Shown: piece after piece, positions 51,598-60,636 of the stretch
How positions within the stretch are numbered: the stretch's first letter is position 1
How the letters are laid out: each line of letters opens with the position of its first letter
Source of the DNA: Pseudomonadota bacterium
Lineage (GTDB): Bacteria; Pseudomonadota; Alphaproteobacteria; Caulobacterales; Caulobacteraceae
Direction: 5' to 3'
Assembly (NCBI GenBank): GCA_963205005.1
Contig: CAUJHW010000114.1
Location: forward strand, 20,522 to 84,521
DNA: 64,000 nucleotides
Translations under genes and position numbers: made by a program
Notes under the pieces: model-generated
The model's database searches: none
What the model was told of the DNA's origin: nothing
What the model saw: the letters and a program-made list of their open reading frames with translations, nothing else

Positions 51598-52464
51598 GTG
51601 AAGTTTCTCTGCAGCCTGTTCGCCCTCCTGGCCCTGGCCGGCCCCGCCGCAGCGGAGGATCTTAGGCCGCTCGGCAAGCTGCTGCTCACCGGGGGCGTGA
51701 CCAGTGTGGAAGGCGCCGGCGGCGGCGGTCTGGCCAGCTGGGCGACGATCACCGGCTATGCGACCCGCGACGGCGTCGGCGGAAATGTCCACGCCACCGG
51801 CATCGCCCTGCCGGACTACCAGTTCCGCGCCTACGGCGCTTCGGCCGGGCTCTTCGACCGGGTGGAGGTGTCCTACACCCGTCAGGATTTCGACACACAG
51901 GGCGCCGGCGCGAAGCTGGGGCTGGGCAGGGGATTCACCTTCCATCAGGACGTCGTTGGCGTGAAGGTCCGCGTCGCCGGCGACGCCGTCTACGACCAGG
52001 ACCGCTGGCTGCCCCAGATCGCCGTGGGCGCCCAGTACAAGAACGCCGCCAAGGCCGGGGTTATCGGCTTCCTCGGCGGCCAGGACGACGACGGGATCGA
52101 CTACTATGTCGCCGCCACCAGGGTGCTGCTGGATCAGAGCCTCGTGCTCAGCGGCACGGTGCGGGCGACAAAGGCCAACCAGACCGGCCTGCTGGGCTTC
52201 GGCGGTCCGGGCGGCAAGGACGACTACACCCTGCAGTTCGAAGGCTCGGCCGGGATGCTGCTGTCGAAGCGCCTGCTGGTCGGGGCCGAATATCGCGCCA
52301 AGCCGAACAACCTGGGTCTGAAGGAAAGCGACTGGATCGACCTCTTCGCCGCCTACGCGGTGAACAAGCACCTGTCGGTCACCGCCGCCTATGTCGACCT
52401 GGGCACGATCGCCACCTTCAAGGGCCAGCGCGGCCTCTACCTCTCACTCCAGGCGGGCTTCTGA
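51598..52464 (+). CDS. DUF3034 outer-membrane-like protein
   Basis: The GTG at 51598 with GGGGG before it gives 288 residues and a signal peptide (VKFLCSLFALLALAGPAAA). The family signature is KLLLTGGVTSVEGAGGGGLA. Alternating hydrophobic strands follow (GIALPDYQFRAYGASAGLFD, VEVSYTRQDFD, LVLSGTVRATKANQTGLLGF, LLVGAEYRAKPNNLGL), ending in YLSLQAGF with terminal Phe. This reads as a small outer-membrane beta-barrel. Its role is unknown. It overlaps the globin gene by one base. Confidence 0.83.
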   Translation: MKFLCSLFALLALAGPAAAEDLRPLGKLLLTGGVTSVEGAGGGGLASWATITGYATRDGVGGNVHATGIALPDYQFRAYGASAGLFDRVEVSYTRQDFDTQGAGAKLGLGRGFTFHQDVVGVKVRVAGDAVYDQDRWLPQIAVGAQYKNAAKAGVIGFLGGQDDDGIDYYVAATRVLLDQSLVLSGTVRATKANQTGLLGFGGPGGKDDYTLQFEGSAGMLLSKRLLVGAEYRAKPNNLGLKESDWIDLFAAYAVNKHLSVTAAYVDLGTIATFKGQRGLYLSLQAGF

Positions 52465-52955
52465 TGTTCCAGGCGATCCTGATGGCCGCGGCCCTGGCCG
52501 CCGCGGCGCCCGAAAACCCTTCTCTGACCCATCCCGGCGAGGAAGCGGTCGATCCCTACACCCAGTCCAACGCCAACGCGGCGGCGACCCCGTTCGCGGG
52601 TCAGGCGATGTGGACCGCCTTCCACGGCCAGGCCGGCGTCGCGCGGGTGGTGGACGACCTGGTCGACCGCAGCCTCGCCGACCCGCGGATCCGTGAGATC
52701 TTCGAAGCCCACGACATGGTCCGTCTGCGCCGGATGCTGAAAGAGCAGTTCTGCTACATCCTCAACGGCGGCTGCGACTACACCGGGCGCGACATGACCG
52801 CCGTCCATAAGGACCTGGGCGTCCAGAACACCGACTTCAACATCCTGGTCGAGCACCTGCAGGCGGCCATGGACCACGAAAAGATCCCCTTCCGCGACCA
52901 GAACCGCTTCCTGGCCAAGCTGGCCCCGATGCAGCGGCAGGCGGTCGAGCGCTAG
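52464..52955 (+). CDS. Secreted group 1 truncated hemoglobin
   Basis: The 163-residue protein has a short signal peptide (to about 15) and a globin core: MWTAFHGQAGVARVVDDLVD with RSLADPRIREIFEAHD, RLRRMLKEQFCYILNGGCDY and the proximal His115 in DMTAVHKDLGVQNTDFNILV. Cys97 and Cys104 flank the E-F turn and may be disulfide-bonded outside the cytoplasm. Truncated globins bind O2 or NO; an exported one is unusual. It is coupled to DUF3034 and near the blue copper protein. Confidence 0.86.
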   Translation: MFQAILMAAALAAAAPENPSLTHPGEEAVDPYTQSNANAAATPFAGQAMWTAFHGQAGVARVVDDLVDRSLADPRIREIFEAHDMVRLRRMLKEQFCYILNGGCDYTGRDMTAVHKDLGVQNTDFNILVEHLQAAMDHEKIPFRDQNRFLAKLAPMQRQAVER

Positions 52956-54478
52956 ACGTCGAAGGTGACGCCCTGGGCCAGGGGCAGGGTGGCGCCGTAG
53001 TTGAGGGTGTTGGTGGCCCGGCGCATGTAGGCGCGCCAGCTGTCGGAGCCCGCCTCCCGACCACCACCGGTCTCCTTCTCGCCGCCGAACGCCCCGCCGA
53101 TCTCGGCGCCGGACGGGCCGATGTTGACGTTGGCGATGCCGCAGTCCGAGCCCCGCGCCGATATGAAGAGTTCGGCCTCGCGCATGTCGTTGGTGAAGAT
53201 CGATGACGACAGGCCCTGGGGCACGTCGTTCTGCAGGGCGATGGCCGCCTCGAGGTCGCGGTACGAAATCACGTAGAGGATCGGGGCGAAGGTCTCGCGG
53301 CGGACGACCTCGGCCTGCGCCGGCATCTCGACCAGCGCCGGGCGCACGTAGTCAGCGCCTTCCGCCACCTCGACCCGCTCGCCGCCCGTGATCGTCCCAC
53401 CCGCGGCGCGGGCGTCCGACAGCGCCTGCTGCATCAGGTCGAATCCGGCCCGGTCGATCAGCGGCCCGACCAGGGTCCTGGCCTCGCGCGGGTCCCCTAC
53501 CTTCACCGAGGCGTAGGCCGCCTTCAGGCGGGGCAGGAAGGCGTCGTAGAGGCTCTCGTGGACGAACAGGCGGCGCAGGGTGGTGCAGCGCTGGCCGGCG
53601 GTGCCCATGGCGGCGAAGGCCACGCCGCGCAGGGCCAGGTCGAGGTCGGCGCTGGGGGCGACGATGGCGGCGTTGTTGCCCCCCAGTTCCAGCAGGGCGC
53701 GGGCGAAGCGGCCGGCAAGGCGCGGGCCGACGGCGCGGCCCATGGCGGTGGAGCCGGTCGCCGAGACCAGCGGGACCTTTGGATGGTCGACCAGGGCCTC
53801 GCCCACGTCCCGGCCGCCGATCACGACCGTCGACAGACCCGCCGGCGCATCGCCGAACCGCGCGACCGCCCGCTCGAACAGGGCCTGCACCGCCAGGGCG
53901 GTGAGGGGGGTCTTCTCCGAGGGCTTCCACACGCAGGTGTCGCCACAGACCAGGGCCAGGGCGGCGTTCCAGGACCAGACCGCGACCGGGAAATTGAACG
54001 CCGAGATGATCCCCACCACGCCCAGCGGGTGCCAGGTCTCCATCATCCGGTGGTCGGGGCGCTCTGTGGCGATGGTCAGGCCGAACAGCTGGCGCGAGAG
54101 ACCGACCGCGTAGTCGCAGATGTCGATCATCTCCTGGACCTCACCCAGGGATTCCGAGGTGACCTTGCCGGCCTCCAGGGTCACCAGGGCGCCCAGGTCG
54201 GCCTTGGCCGCGCGCAGCTCCTCGCCGAACAGGCGCACCAGTTCGCCGCGCCGGGGGGCGGGGACACTGCGCCAGTTCAGGAAGGCGGCATGCGCGCGAT
54301 CCACCGCCTGTGCGACCCCGATGGCCGGGGTGTCGTGGACGTGGGCGATGATCTCGCCGGTCACCGGCGACCGGACAGGACGGCATCCCCCGGTCCAGAG
54401 GGTCTCGGCCACGCCCAGGCGGCCCAGAACGGCGGCGGCGTCCGCCGCGGCGGATCCAACTTTCATGTGAAGGGTCAT
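52952..54478 (-). CDS. amaB: ALDH7-type aldehyde dehydrogenase (piperideine-6-carboxylate / aminoadipate semialdehyde dehydrogenase)
   Basis: The 508-residue protein has the ALDH7 pattern: YAVGLSRQLFGLTIATERPD, METWHPLGVVGIISAFNFPV, catalytic Glu264 in ALLELGGNNAAIV and Cys298 in MGTAGQRCTTLRRLF. The end has NVNIGPSGAEIGGAFGGEKE and GSDSWRAYMRRATNTLNYG. The family oxidises alpha-aminoadipate semialdehyde to aminoadipate in lysine breakdown. It lies three bases from a saccharopine-dehydrogenase-family gene on the same strand. The ALDH7 class is confident, the symbol less so. Confidence 0.88.
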   Translation of the reverse strand: MTLHMKVGSAAADAAAVLGRLGVAETLWTGGCRPVRSPVTGEIIAHVHDTPAIGVAQAVDRAHAAFLNWRSVPAPRRGELVRLFGEELRAAKADLGALVTLEAGKVTSESLGEVQEMIDICDYAVGLSRQLFGLTIATERPDHRMMETWHPLGVVGIISAFNFPVAVWSWNAALALVCGDTCVWKPSEKTPLTALAVQALFERAVARFGDAPAGLSTVVIGGRDVGEALVDHPKVPLVSATGSTAMGRAVGPRLAGRFARALLELGGNNAAIVAPSADLDLALRGVAFAAMGTAGQRCTTLRRLFVHESLYDAFLPRLKAAYASVKVGDPREARTLVGPLIDRAGFDLMQQALSDARAAGGTITGGERVEVAEGADYVRPALVEMPAQAEVVRRETFAPILYVISYRDLEAAIALQNDVPQGLSSSIFTNDMREAELFISARGSDCGIANVNIGPSGAEIGGAFGGEKETGGGREAGSDSWRAYMRRATNTLNYGATLPLAQGVTFDV

Positions 54479-54481
54479 GAC

Positions 54482-55588
54482 CTACTCGGCGGCGACGCGA
54501 AAGGGGGCGCTTTCCGGCGCGTAGACGCGGCCGAAGCGGTTGGCGAGGAAGGCGTCCAGGGGAATGTCTTCCTGCCGGATGAAGCCGGTCGCAGGCAGGG
54601 TCCCGTCAGCCAGCATGTCGAGCACCGCGCAGATCGCGCCGGCGGTTGTGATCTGGATGGCGCTGCGGATCTCGCCGCCCACGGCCTGCGCGAACACCTT
54701 GTTGACGTAGGTCTCCTGCATCAGCCGGCCCGCCTTCATTCCGGAGACAGTGACGAAGACGATGACCACGTCCTGCATGGTGGCGGGGACGGAGTTCTCC
54801 AGGATGTCCTTCAGCACGTCGCGGCGATTGCGCAGGTTCAGGTCGTTGAGCAGCGCCTTCATGATCGCCGCGTGGCCGGGATAGCGGATGGTCTTGTAGT
54901 TCAGGTTCCGAACCTGGCCGTCCAGGGTCAGGCACAGGGTGCCCAGGCCGCCGGAGGTGTTGAATGCCTCATAGGTGACGCCGTCGAGGGCGAACTCCTC
55001 GCACTCCTCCAGCGCCGGGGTCTCGCGCAGGGCGCCGTTGACGATGGCCTCGCAGGGCTCGCAGTACTCATTGATCACCCCGTCGGTGGACCAGGTGAGA
55101 TTGTAGTTCAGCGCGTTGGACGGATAGCGCGGCAGGGCGCCCACCCGCAGGCGGACGTCGTGCAGCCGGTCGAAATGCTTGATCAGGTCCCAGGCGGCGA
55201 TGGTGATGAAGCCCGGCGCAAGACCGCACTGGGGGATGAAGGCGGTGGTGGCGTCGGCGGCCAGGTCCCTGACAACCCGGCTCGAGGCCACGTCCTCGGT
55301 GAGGTCCAGGTAGTGGGCGCCGGCGGCCCGGGCGGCGCGGGCGACCACGGTGGTCAGGTGATAGGGCGCACAGTTCACCACGGCGAAGGCGCCGGCGAGC
55401 GCCCCGGCAAGGGCCTCCGGGTCCTCGATGGCAAGCCCAGCGGGTGTGACGGCGGCGCGGCCGGCGAAGGCCCCCAGGGCCTCGGCGGACCGGTCGATCA
55501 CCAGCGCCTCGTAGTCGCCGGTCTCGACCAGCAGATCCACGACAGTCGAGCCGATCTTGCCGGCTCCGATGACAGCAACCCTGCGCAT
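54482..55588 (-). CDS. Saccharopine dehydrogenase family enzyme, probable lysine 6-dehydrogenase
   Basis: The ATG at 55588 gives 368 residues starting RRVAVIGAGKIGSTVVDLLV (Rossmann). HYLDLTEDVASSRVVRDLA, FIPQCGLAPGFITIAAWDLI, LRVGALPRYPSNALNYNLTW and STDGVINEYCEPC are family motifs. Both saccharopine reductases and bacterial lysine 6-dehydrogenases have this fold and length. No lysine-ketoglutarate reductase is adjacent, which favours direct lysine oxidation to the semialdehyde used by the next gene's ALDH. It is divergent from an Lrp-type regulator 121 bases away. Confidence 0.82.
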   Translation of the reverse strand: MRRVAVIGAGKIGSTVVDLLVETGDYEALVIDRSAEALGAFAGRAAVTPAGLAIEDPEALAGALAGAFAVVNCAPYHLTTVVARAARAAGAHYLDLTEDVASSRVVRDLAADATTAFIPQCGLAPGFITIAAWDLIKHFDRLHDVRLRVGALPRYPSNALNYNLTWSTDGVINEYCEPCEAIVNGALRETPALEECEEFALDGVTYEAFNTSGGLGTLCLTLDGQVRNLNYKTIRYPGHAAIMKALLNDLNLRNRRDVLKDILENSVPATMQDVVIVFVTVSGMKAGRLMQETYVNKVFAQAVGGEIRSAIQITTAGAICAVLDMLADGTLPATGFIRQEDIPLDAFLANRFGRVYAPESAPFRVAAE

Positions 55589-55709
55589 GGAATGACCTCT
55601 TTTGACCTGCGACCGAGATTCCCGTGCCGCGGAGTCGGTTTCAATTGGCTCCCCGGCGATCTGCGGCGTTAGATTGGGCGGATCGACGACAGTATTGCGC
55701 GGAACGCCG

Positions 55710-56135
55710 ATGGACGACCTGGACGAACATCTGCTGGCCCGGCTGCGGGACAACGCCCGCGCGCCCGTCGCCGAACTCGCCCGCGCGCTGGGCCTGTCGC
55801 GCACCACGGTGCAGAGCCGGCTGGCGAAGCTGGAACGTAACGGGGTGATCGCCGGCTATGCGGTGAAGCTGGCGGGGGCCTACGAGTCCGGCCGGGTCCA
55901 TGCCTTCATCATGCTGACGGTGGAACCCAAGCAGGCCGCCGCCGTGACCGCAGCGCTCAAGCGGATGACCGGGGTGCGGCGGCTGCAGTCGGTGAGCGGA
56001 CCCTTCGACATGATCGCCACCGTGGAGGCCGCGGGTGTGGCGGAGATGGACGCGACCATCGACGAGATCGGCGCGGTGAAGGGTGTGGAGCGGACCAACT
56101 CCTCGATCGTCCTCTCCACCAAGTTCGACCGCTGA
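55710..56135 (+). CDS. Lrp/AsnC family transcriptional regulator
   Basis: The ATG at 55710 gives 141 residues. The helix-turn-helix is LDEHLLARLRDNARAPVAEL with LARALGLSRTTVQSRLAKLE. The C-terminal RAM effector domain has VHAFIMLTVEPKQAAAVTAA and LQSVSGPFDMIATVEAAGVA. Lrp proteins form octamers that bind amino acids. Its position divergent to a lysine-breakdown pair suggests it senses lysine or an intermediate and controls that operon. A PIG-L gene follows after two bases. Confidence 0.9.
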   Translation: MDDLDEHLLARLRDNARAPVAELARALGLSRTTVQSRLAKLERNGVIAGYAVKLAGAYESGRVHAFIMLTVEPKQAAAVTAALKRMTGVRRLQSVSGPFDMIATVEAAGVAEMDATIDEIGAVKGVERTNSSIVLSTKFDR

Positions 56136-56137
56136 CC

Positions 56138-56890
56138 ATGGCCACGATCCTCGCGCTCCACGCCCATCCCGACGACCTCGACATCCTGGCCGGCGGAACG
56201 CTGAAAATGCTGGCAGACGCCGGCCACGTGATCGTGCTGGCCACCGCCACGGCGGGCGAGGGCGGCTCGGCGGAATTCGACCCTGCGGAGACCGGCCGCA
56301 TCCGGCAGCAGGAAGCCCATGCCTCGGCCGCCCTGGCCGGCGGCGCCTATCACTGCCTCGGTTTTCCCGACCTTGGCGTGTTCAACGACGACCTGTCGCG
56401 CCGGGCGGTGACCGAACTGCTGCGCACCGTACGACCCGACGTGGTGATCACCGGCTCGCCGGCCGACTACCACCCCGATCATGAGGCGATCAGCCTGCTG
56501 GCGCGGGACGCCTGCTTCGCCGCCCCGGTGGCCAACTACCGTACCGGACATGCGCCTGCGCTGGAGTCGATCCCGGCGCTCTACTTTACCGATGCCGTCG
56601 GCGGCCGCGACCGCGAAGGCCGCAAGCTCGCCCGCGACTTCGGTGTCGATGTCGGATCGGTCTTCGCGACCAAGCAGGCGATGCTGGCCTGCCACCTGAG
56701 TCAGGAAGCCTGGGTGGTCCGCCAGCACGGCATCAACGGCCTGGGCGCCCACATGGAGGCCTGGACCCGCAGCGTCGGGGCGGACTTCGGAGTCGACCTG
56801 GCGGAGGGCTTCCGCCAGTACCGCCACACGCCCTATCCGAAGGCGCCGGTCCTACAGGCCCTGCTCGGCGACCGGGTCCGCGGCGCCTGA
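56138..56890 (+). CDS. PIG-L (LmbE-like) deacetylase
   Basis: The 250-residue protein begins ATILALHAHPDDLDILAGGT with zinc ligands His10 and Asp13. YHPDHEA near residue 110 supplies the third ligand. The family removes acetyl groups from N-acetylglucosamine-type compounds. It is two bases behind the Lrp regulator and overlaps the convergent Gfo/Idh/MocA gene by 39 bases; this pairing is common in sugar-derivative catabolism. The substrate is unknown. Confidence 0.88.
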   Translation: MATILALHAHPDDLDILAGGTLKMLADAGHVIVLATATAGEGGSAEFDPAETGRIRQQEAHASAALAGGAYHCLGFPDLGVFNDDLSRRAVTELLRTVRPDVVITGSPADYHPDHEAISLLARDACFAAPVANYRTGHAPALESIPALYFTDAVGGRDREGRKLARDFGVDVGSVFATKQAMLACHLSQEAWVVRQHGINGLGAHMEAWTRSVGADFGVDLAEGFRQYRHTPYPKAPVLQALLGDRVRGA

Positions 56891-58039
56891 CCGCGCCGCG
56901 TCGTAGCGCGCCCACATCGGTGCGCAGTCGACGACCTGCCGGGCCTCCATGGCCTCGTCGATCGCCATCACGGTCAGACCGGCCTCAAGGGATTCGAAAG
57001 GCGTTACCGGGAAGGCGGCGCGGCCCTGCAGGGCGGCCAGCAGGTCGAGCGCCATGGCCTGGTCGGCGCCGTTGTGGGCGTCGGCGGTGACCCCGCCGTA
57101 TTCCACCTTGTCCGGCTTGCCGCGGAACAGGGCGCGGCGGACCATCAGCCTGTTGCGGACGAGGTCGGCGATCAGCGTCCCCTCGGTTCCGGCCACGTAC
57201 CAGCGGCGCTCGGTCAGTGCGGTGTGGCTGTTGGCGTGGAACGACAGGCGCACGTCGTTGGCGTACTCCACCATCGCGACCTGGTGATCGGTGACGTCCA
57301 TGTCCGACTGGAAGGCGTCGTTGGCCCCGGCCCAGCCGGCGTCGCGCAGGGCATAGGCGGCCGAGCCGTCTTCCCAGGTGCGCGGCGGGTCGCGGCGCTC
57401 GGCGGTGAAGATCCGGCGGCCGCCGAAGCTGGCCACCCGCGCCGGCCGCGCGCCCACCAGACAGCCGAAGATGTCGAAGTCGTGGACCACCTTGTCGAGA
57501 AAGTACGAGCCTCCCCACGCCTGTCTGCGCCGCCAGTTGCGAGCCAGATAGCCGCCGTGCTCGGGCGGCAGATGCTCGGTGGCGTCGATGGAGACGATCT
57601 CGCCCAGTTCGCCACGCGTCACCCGGTCCAGCACATCACGGACGATGGGCAGGGAGCGCATCACCAGCCCGACGTAGACCGGCGGGCTCTCCGCGGCGCC
57701 CAGCCGGCGCGCCAGCGCCCAGGTCTCGTCCTGAGTCCGCACGATGGGCTTCTCGGCGAAGATCGGGGCGCCGGACTCCAGCGCCAGCATCAGGTGTTCG
57801 AAGTGCAGGTGGTTGGGCGCGCCCAGCATGAGCAGGTCAAAGGGACCCCGGCGGAGCAGCTCGGCGGGATCGGTGCAGGCCCGTCCGGGGGAGATGCCCG
57901 CCACGTCAAGGATCGGCGCGCCGACCGGTGCGGGGTCGACGTGGGCGACCACCTCCAGGTCCCAGCCCACCTCCTTCATCGCAGCCAGCACATGAGCGAT
58001 GCGCTGGCCCAGGCCGATCACGCCAATCCGATAGGTCAT
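56852..58039 (-). CDS. Gfo/Idh/MocA family oxidoreductase
   Basis: The ATG at 58039 gives 395 residues. It starts TYRIGVIGLGQRIAHVLAAM (Rossmann), followed by LLMLGAPNHLHFEHLMLALE, SGAPIFAEKPIVRTQDETW with the catalytic EKP Lys, and SYFLDKVVHDFDIFGCLVGA. It should oxidise or reduce a sugar-like hydroxyl with NAD(P). The C-terminus includes GADQAMALDLLAALQGRAAF. It is convergent with the PIG-L gene; both may act on amino-sugar derivatives. Confidence 0.88.
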   Translation of the reverse strand: MTYRIGVIGLGQRIAHVLAAMKEVGWDLEVVAHVDPAPVGAPILDVAGISPGRACTDPAELLRRGPFDLLMLGAPNHLHFEHLMLALESGAPIFAEKPIVRTQDETWALARRLGAAESPPVYVGLVMRSLPIVRDVLDRVTRGELGEIVSIDATEHLPPEHGGYLARNWRRRQAWGGSYFLDKVVHDFDIFGCLVGARPARVASFGGRRIFTAERRDPPRTWEDGSAAYALRDAGWAGANDAFQSDMDVTDHQVAMVEYANDVRLSFHANSHTALTERRWYVAGTEGTLIADLVRNRLMVRRALFRGKPDKVEYGGVTADAHNGADQAMALDLLAALQGRAAFPVTPFESLEAGLTVMAIDEAMEARQVVDCAPMWARYDAARSGAADPVAEQGL

Positions 58040-58149
58040 CCCGCGGTTCCTTCCCTCCACAACATAAAGCCCGCTTCAGCGCGCCACGTACACCTGAGCT
58101 AAACCAAAGAGACCGATCATGAGGGCTCTCGGGGATCTAAGCCGGTCAC

Positions 58150-60636
58150 ATGAAGTCTCTCTCGCGCAGTTTCCTGATCGGGGTCGGCATCATGTCGCTC
58201 GTGGTCACGATCCTCGGCGCGCTGGGGGCGTTCCTCGTGTTCCAGCGGGAGCTCTCGAACCGCCAGGTGGCCTATCTCGGCGACTATGTCCGCGAGCGGA
58301 CCAGCAACGTCGAGCGCAGATTTTCCAACCTGACCGCCCTGCATACGTCGGCCGGGAAAGAGCTTGAGCGGCGGATGAACCGCCTGTCGCCGGCCGAGGT
58401 GGATCGTCTGGCCGACCTCTATTTCCCGATGCGGCCCGACGGAACCCGCCGCAGCCGCGACGCCTTCTTTGACGGCACGATGCGGGACGGCGAGTACATC
58501 TATGGCATGGGGGCCCTGATCGGCCGCGCCGCCGAAATGTCGCCGGACGAGAAGAGGGCGATGGTGGCGGCCTTCGAACTGGTGGCGAGCTTCGGTCAGG
58601 CGGCCCACGGCGACTACGACAACTTCTACTTCTTCAGCCCACCCAGCACGCGCCTGGTGGTCTACGGCCCCGACCGGCCGGACAGGCTGATGTTCTATCG
58701 TCATGAAGCGCCGGCCGACCTCGACATATCCGGAGAGGAAATGTCGTCGATCACCAGCCCGCAGCAGAATCCCCAGGCGCTGACCCGCTGCACGAACCTC
58801 CAGCGGCTGATCCAGGACAAGGTCGGCGAGCGCCTCGCCACGGCCTGCCTGACCCCGGCCTATGTCGATGGCCGGTATGTGGGCGCGTTCGGGTCGTCGA
58901 TCGAGCTCACGGGCTTCATGGCCAATGCGGTGAAGTCCTCGCTGCCGGGGGCCTCGACCCTGCTGGTGAGCGGCAAGGGCGAGCTCATCGCCTATCCCGG
59001 GTTCACGACGCCCGGCAAGGCCGCCGAGGCGCGGGTGCAGGACTTCGAACGGAACTTCGGCATCAAGGGCCTTGTGGCCGCCTTCAAGCGCGACGGCCGT
59101 GACAGTGGCGTCATCACCAGCCCGGATGGCAAGCAGGTGGTCGCGTTCGGCCGACTCTCCGGTCCGGGCTGGTACCTGATCCTGTCCTACCCCAAGGCCA
59201 GCATCGCCGCCTCGGCCGCCACTTCGGCGTCGTGGGTCCTCATCCTGGGGGCCATCGCCACGGCTCTGCAGACCCTGCTGGTGGTCTTCCTGGCCAAGCG
59301 GACCATCGTGGCGCCCCTGCAGAAGCTCGCGACCTCCGCCCTCGACGCCAGCGCCGACGGAAACGAGGCCGAGGAAGGCCGCAACGACGAGATCGGCGTC
59401 CTGGCCCGTTCCCTGCGCGCCGAGCGCCAGAAGACCGAGGCGGCGCTCGCCTCGATGGAAGACCGGGTGCAGGAACGCACGGCCCAGCTCGAGCGGGCCA
59501 ATACCGAGAAATCGCGCTTCCTGGCCAACATGAGTCATGAACTGCGCACGCCCCTCAACGGCGTGATCGCTATTTCCGAGACCCTCGCGCGCCAGCAGGT
59601 GACGCCCAAGGGCAAGGAGCTGGCCGAGCTGATCGTGTCGTCCGGCCGGCTGCTGGAGCGCGTGCTGACCGACATTCTCGACTTCTCCAAGATCGAGGCC
59701 GGCGAGATCCAGCTGGCGCGGGACGAGTTCTCCATGACCACCCTGGTCAGCCGCATCGCCGAGCTTCACCGGGCGTCGGCGGAGGCCAAGGGGCTGCAGT
59801 TCCACTGGTCTGTGGCGCCCGATATGGACCGGCGCTTCGCCGGAGACACCGTGCGCCTGACCCAGGTGCTGTCGAACCTGCTGTCGAACGCCGTGAAGTT
59901 CACCGAGGCCGGCGAGGTCCGGCTGGACGTGCTGAACGTCGGCGGCGCGACCCTGTTTTCGGTCTCGGATACTGGGATCGGCTTCGACGACGAGGTGCGC
60001 AAGCGCCTGTTCCGCCGTTTCGAGCAGGCCGACGCCTCGATCCGCCGCCGGTTCGGCGGCACCGGGCTCGGCCTGGCGATCAGCCGGTCGCTGATCGAGC
60101 TCATGGGTGGCATGGTCGACGTGGTCTCCGAGCCGGGCAAGGGCTCGATCTTCTCCGTCCTCGTGCCCCTGGATGCGGTGGCGGGCGAAGCGCAGGTCGA
60201 GGCGGAAGATCCGTTCGAGGCCTTCGACATCGCCGGCGCCCGGGTGCTGCTGGCCGAAGACCATCCCACCAACCAGAAAGTCGTCCAACTGGTCCTGGAC
60301 TCCGTCGGGGTCGACCCCGTGATCGTCGAGAACGGCGCCCTGGCGCTGGAGGCCCTGAAGGCGGGCCGCTTCGACGTGGTGCTGATGGACATGCAGATGC
60401 CGGAGCTGGACGGCCTGTCGGCCACCACCCAGCTGCGCGCCTGGGAGCGGGAGCAGGGCCTGCCGCGGACCCCTGTGATCATGCTGACCGCCAATGCGCT
60501 GGACGAGCATGTCCGCGCGAGCTTCGAGGCCGGGGCCGACGCGCACCTCTCAAAGCCGATCCGGGCCGACGCCCTCATCGAGGCGATCATCCAGGCCATG
60601 GCCGGCCGAGAGGACCCGGCCGAAGTCGCCGCCTAG
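58150..60636 (+). CDS. Hybrid sensor histidine kinase with Cache-like periplasmic domain and receiver
   Basis: The 828-residue protein has a membrane helix at about 8-32, a Cache-like periplasmic sensor (about 40-350), a second helix (about 355-377) and a HAMP-like linker with coiled coil (to about 455). HisKA has His463 in [20 protein letters not shown]. HATPase has [22 protein letters not shown] and [11 protein letters not shown]-terminal receiver has Asp747 in [13 protein letters not shown] and Lys in HLSKPIRAD. It senses an outside ligand and feeds a phosphorelay. No separate phosphotransfer gene is adjacent. Its stop overlaps the GST gene end by four bases. Confidence 0.93.
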   Translation: MKSLSRSFLIGVGIMSLVVTILGALGAFLVFQRELSNRQVAYLGDYVRERTSNVERRFSNLTALHTSAGKELERRMNRLSPAEVDRLADLYFPMRPDGTRRSRDAFFDGTMRDGEYIYGMGALIGRAAEMSPDEKRAMVAAFELVASFGQAAHGDYDNFYFFSPPSTRLVVYGPDRPDRLMFYRHEAPADLDISGEEMSSITSPQQNPQALTRCTNLQRLIQDKVGERLATACLTPAYVDGRYVGAFGSSIELTGFMANAVKSSLPGASTLLVSGKGELIAYPGFTTPGKAAEARVQDFERNFGIKGLVAAFKRDGRDSGVITSPDGKQVVAFGRLSGPGWYLILSYPKASIAASAATSASWVLILGAIATALQTLLVVFLAKRTIVAPLQKLATSALDASADGNEAEEGRNDEIGVLARSLRAERQKTEAALASMEDRVQERTAQLERANTEKSRFLANMSHELRTPLNGVIAISETLARQQVTPKGKELAELIVSSGRLLERVLTDILDFSKIEAGEIQLARDEFSMTTLVSRIAELHRASAEAKGLQFHWSVAPDMDRRFAGDTVRLTQVLSNLLSNAVKFTEAGEVRLDVLNVGGATLFSVSDTGIGFDDEVRKRLFRRFEQADASIRRRFGGTGLGLAISRSLIELMGGMVDVVSEPGKGSIFSVLVPLDAVAGEAQVEAEDPFEAFDIAGARVLLAEDHPTNQKVVQLVLDSVGVDPVIVENGALALEALKAGRFDVVLMDMQMPELDGLSATTQLRAWEREQGLPRTPVIMLTANALDEHVRASFEAGADAHLSKPIRADALIEAIIQAMAGREDPAEVAA

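Noticed and set aside
53558..55672. Plus-strand open frame of 704 codons
   Set aside because: It runs antisense through both the ALDH7 and saccharopine-dehydrogenase-family genes, has no recognisable motif, and is explained by third-position GC bias.
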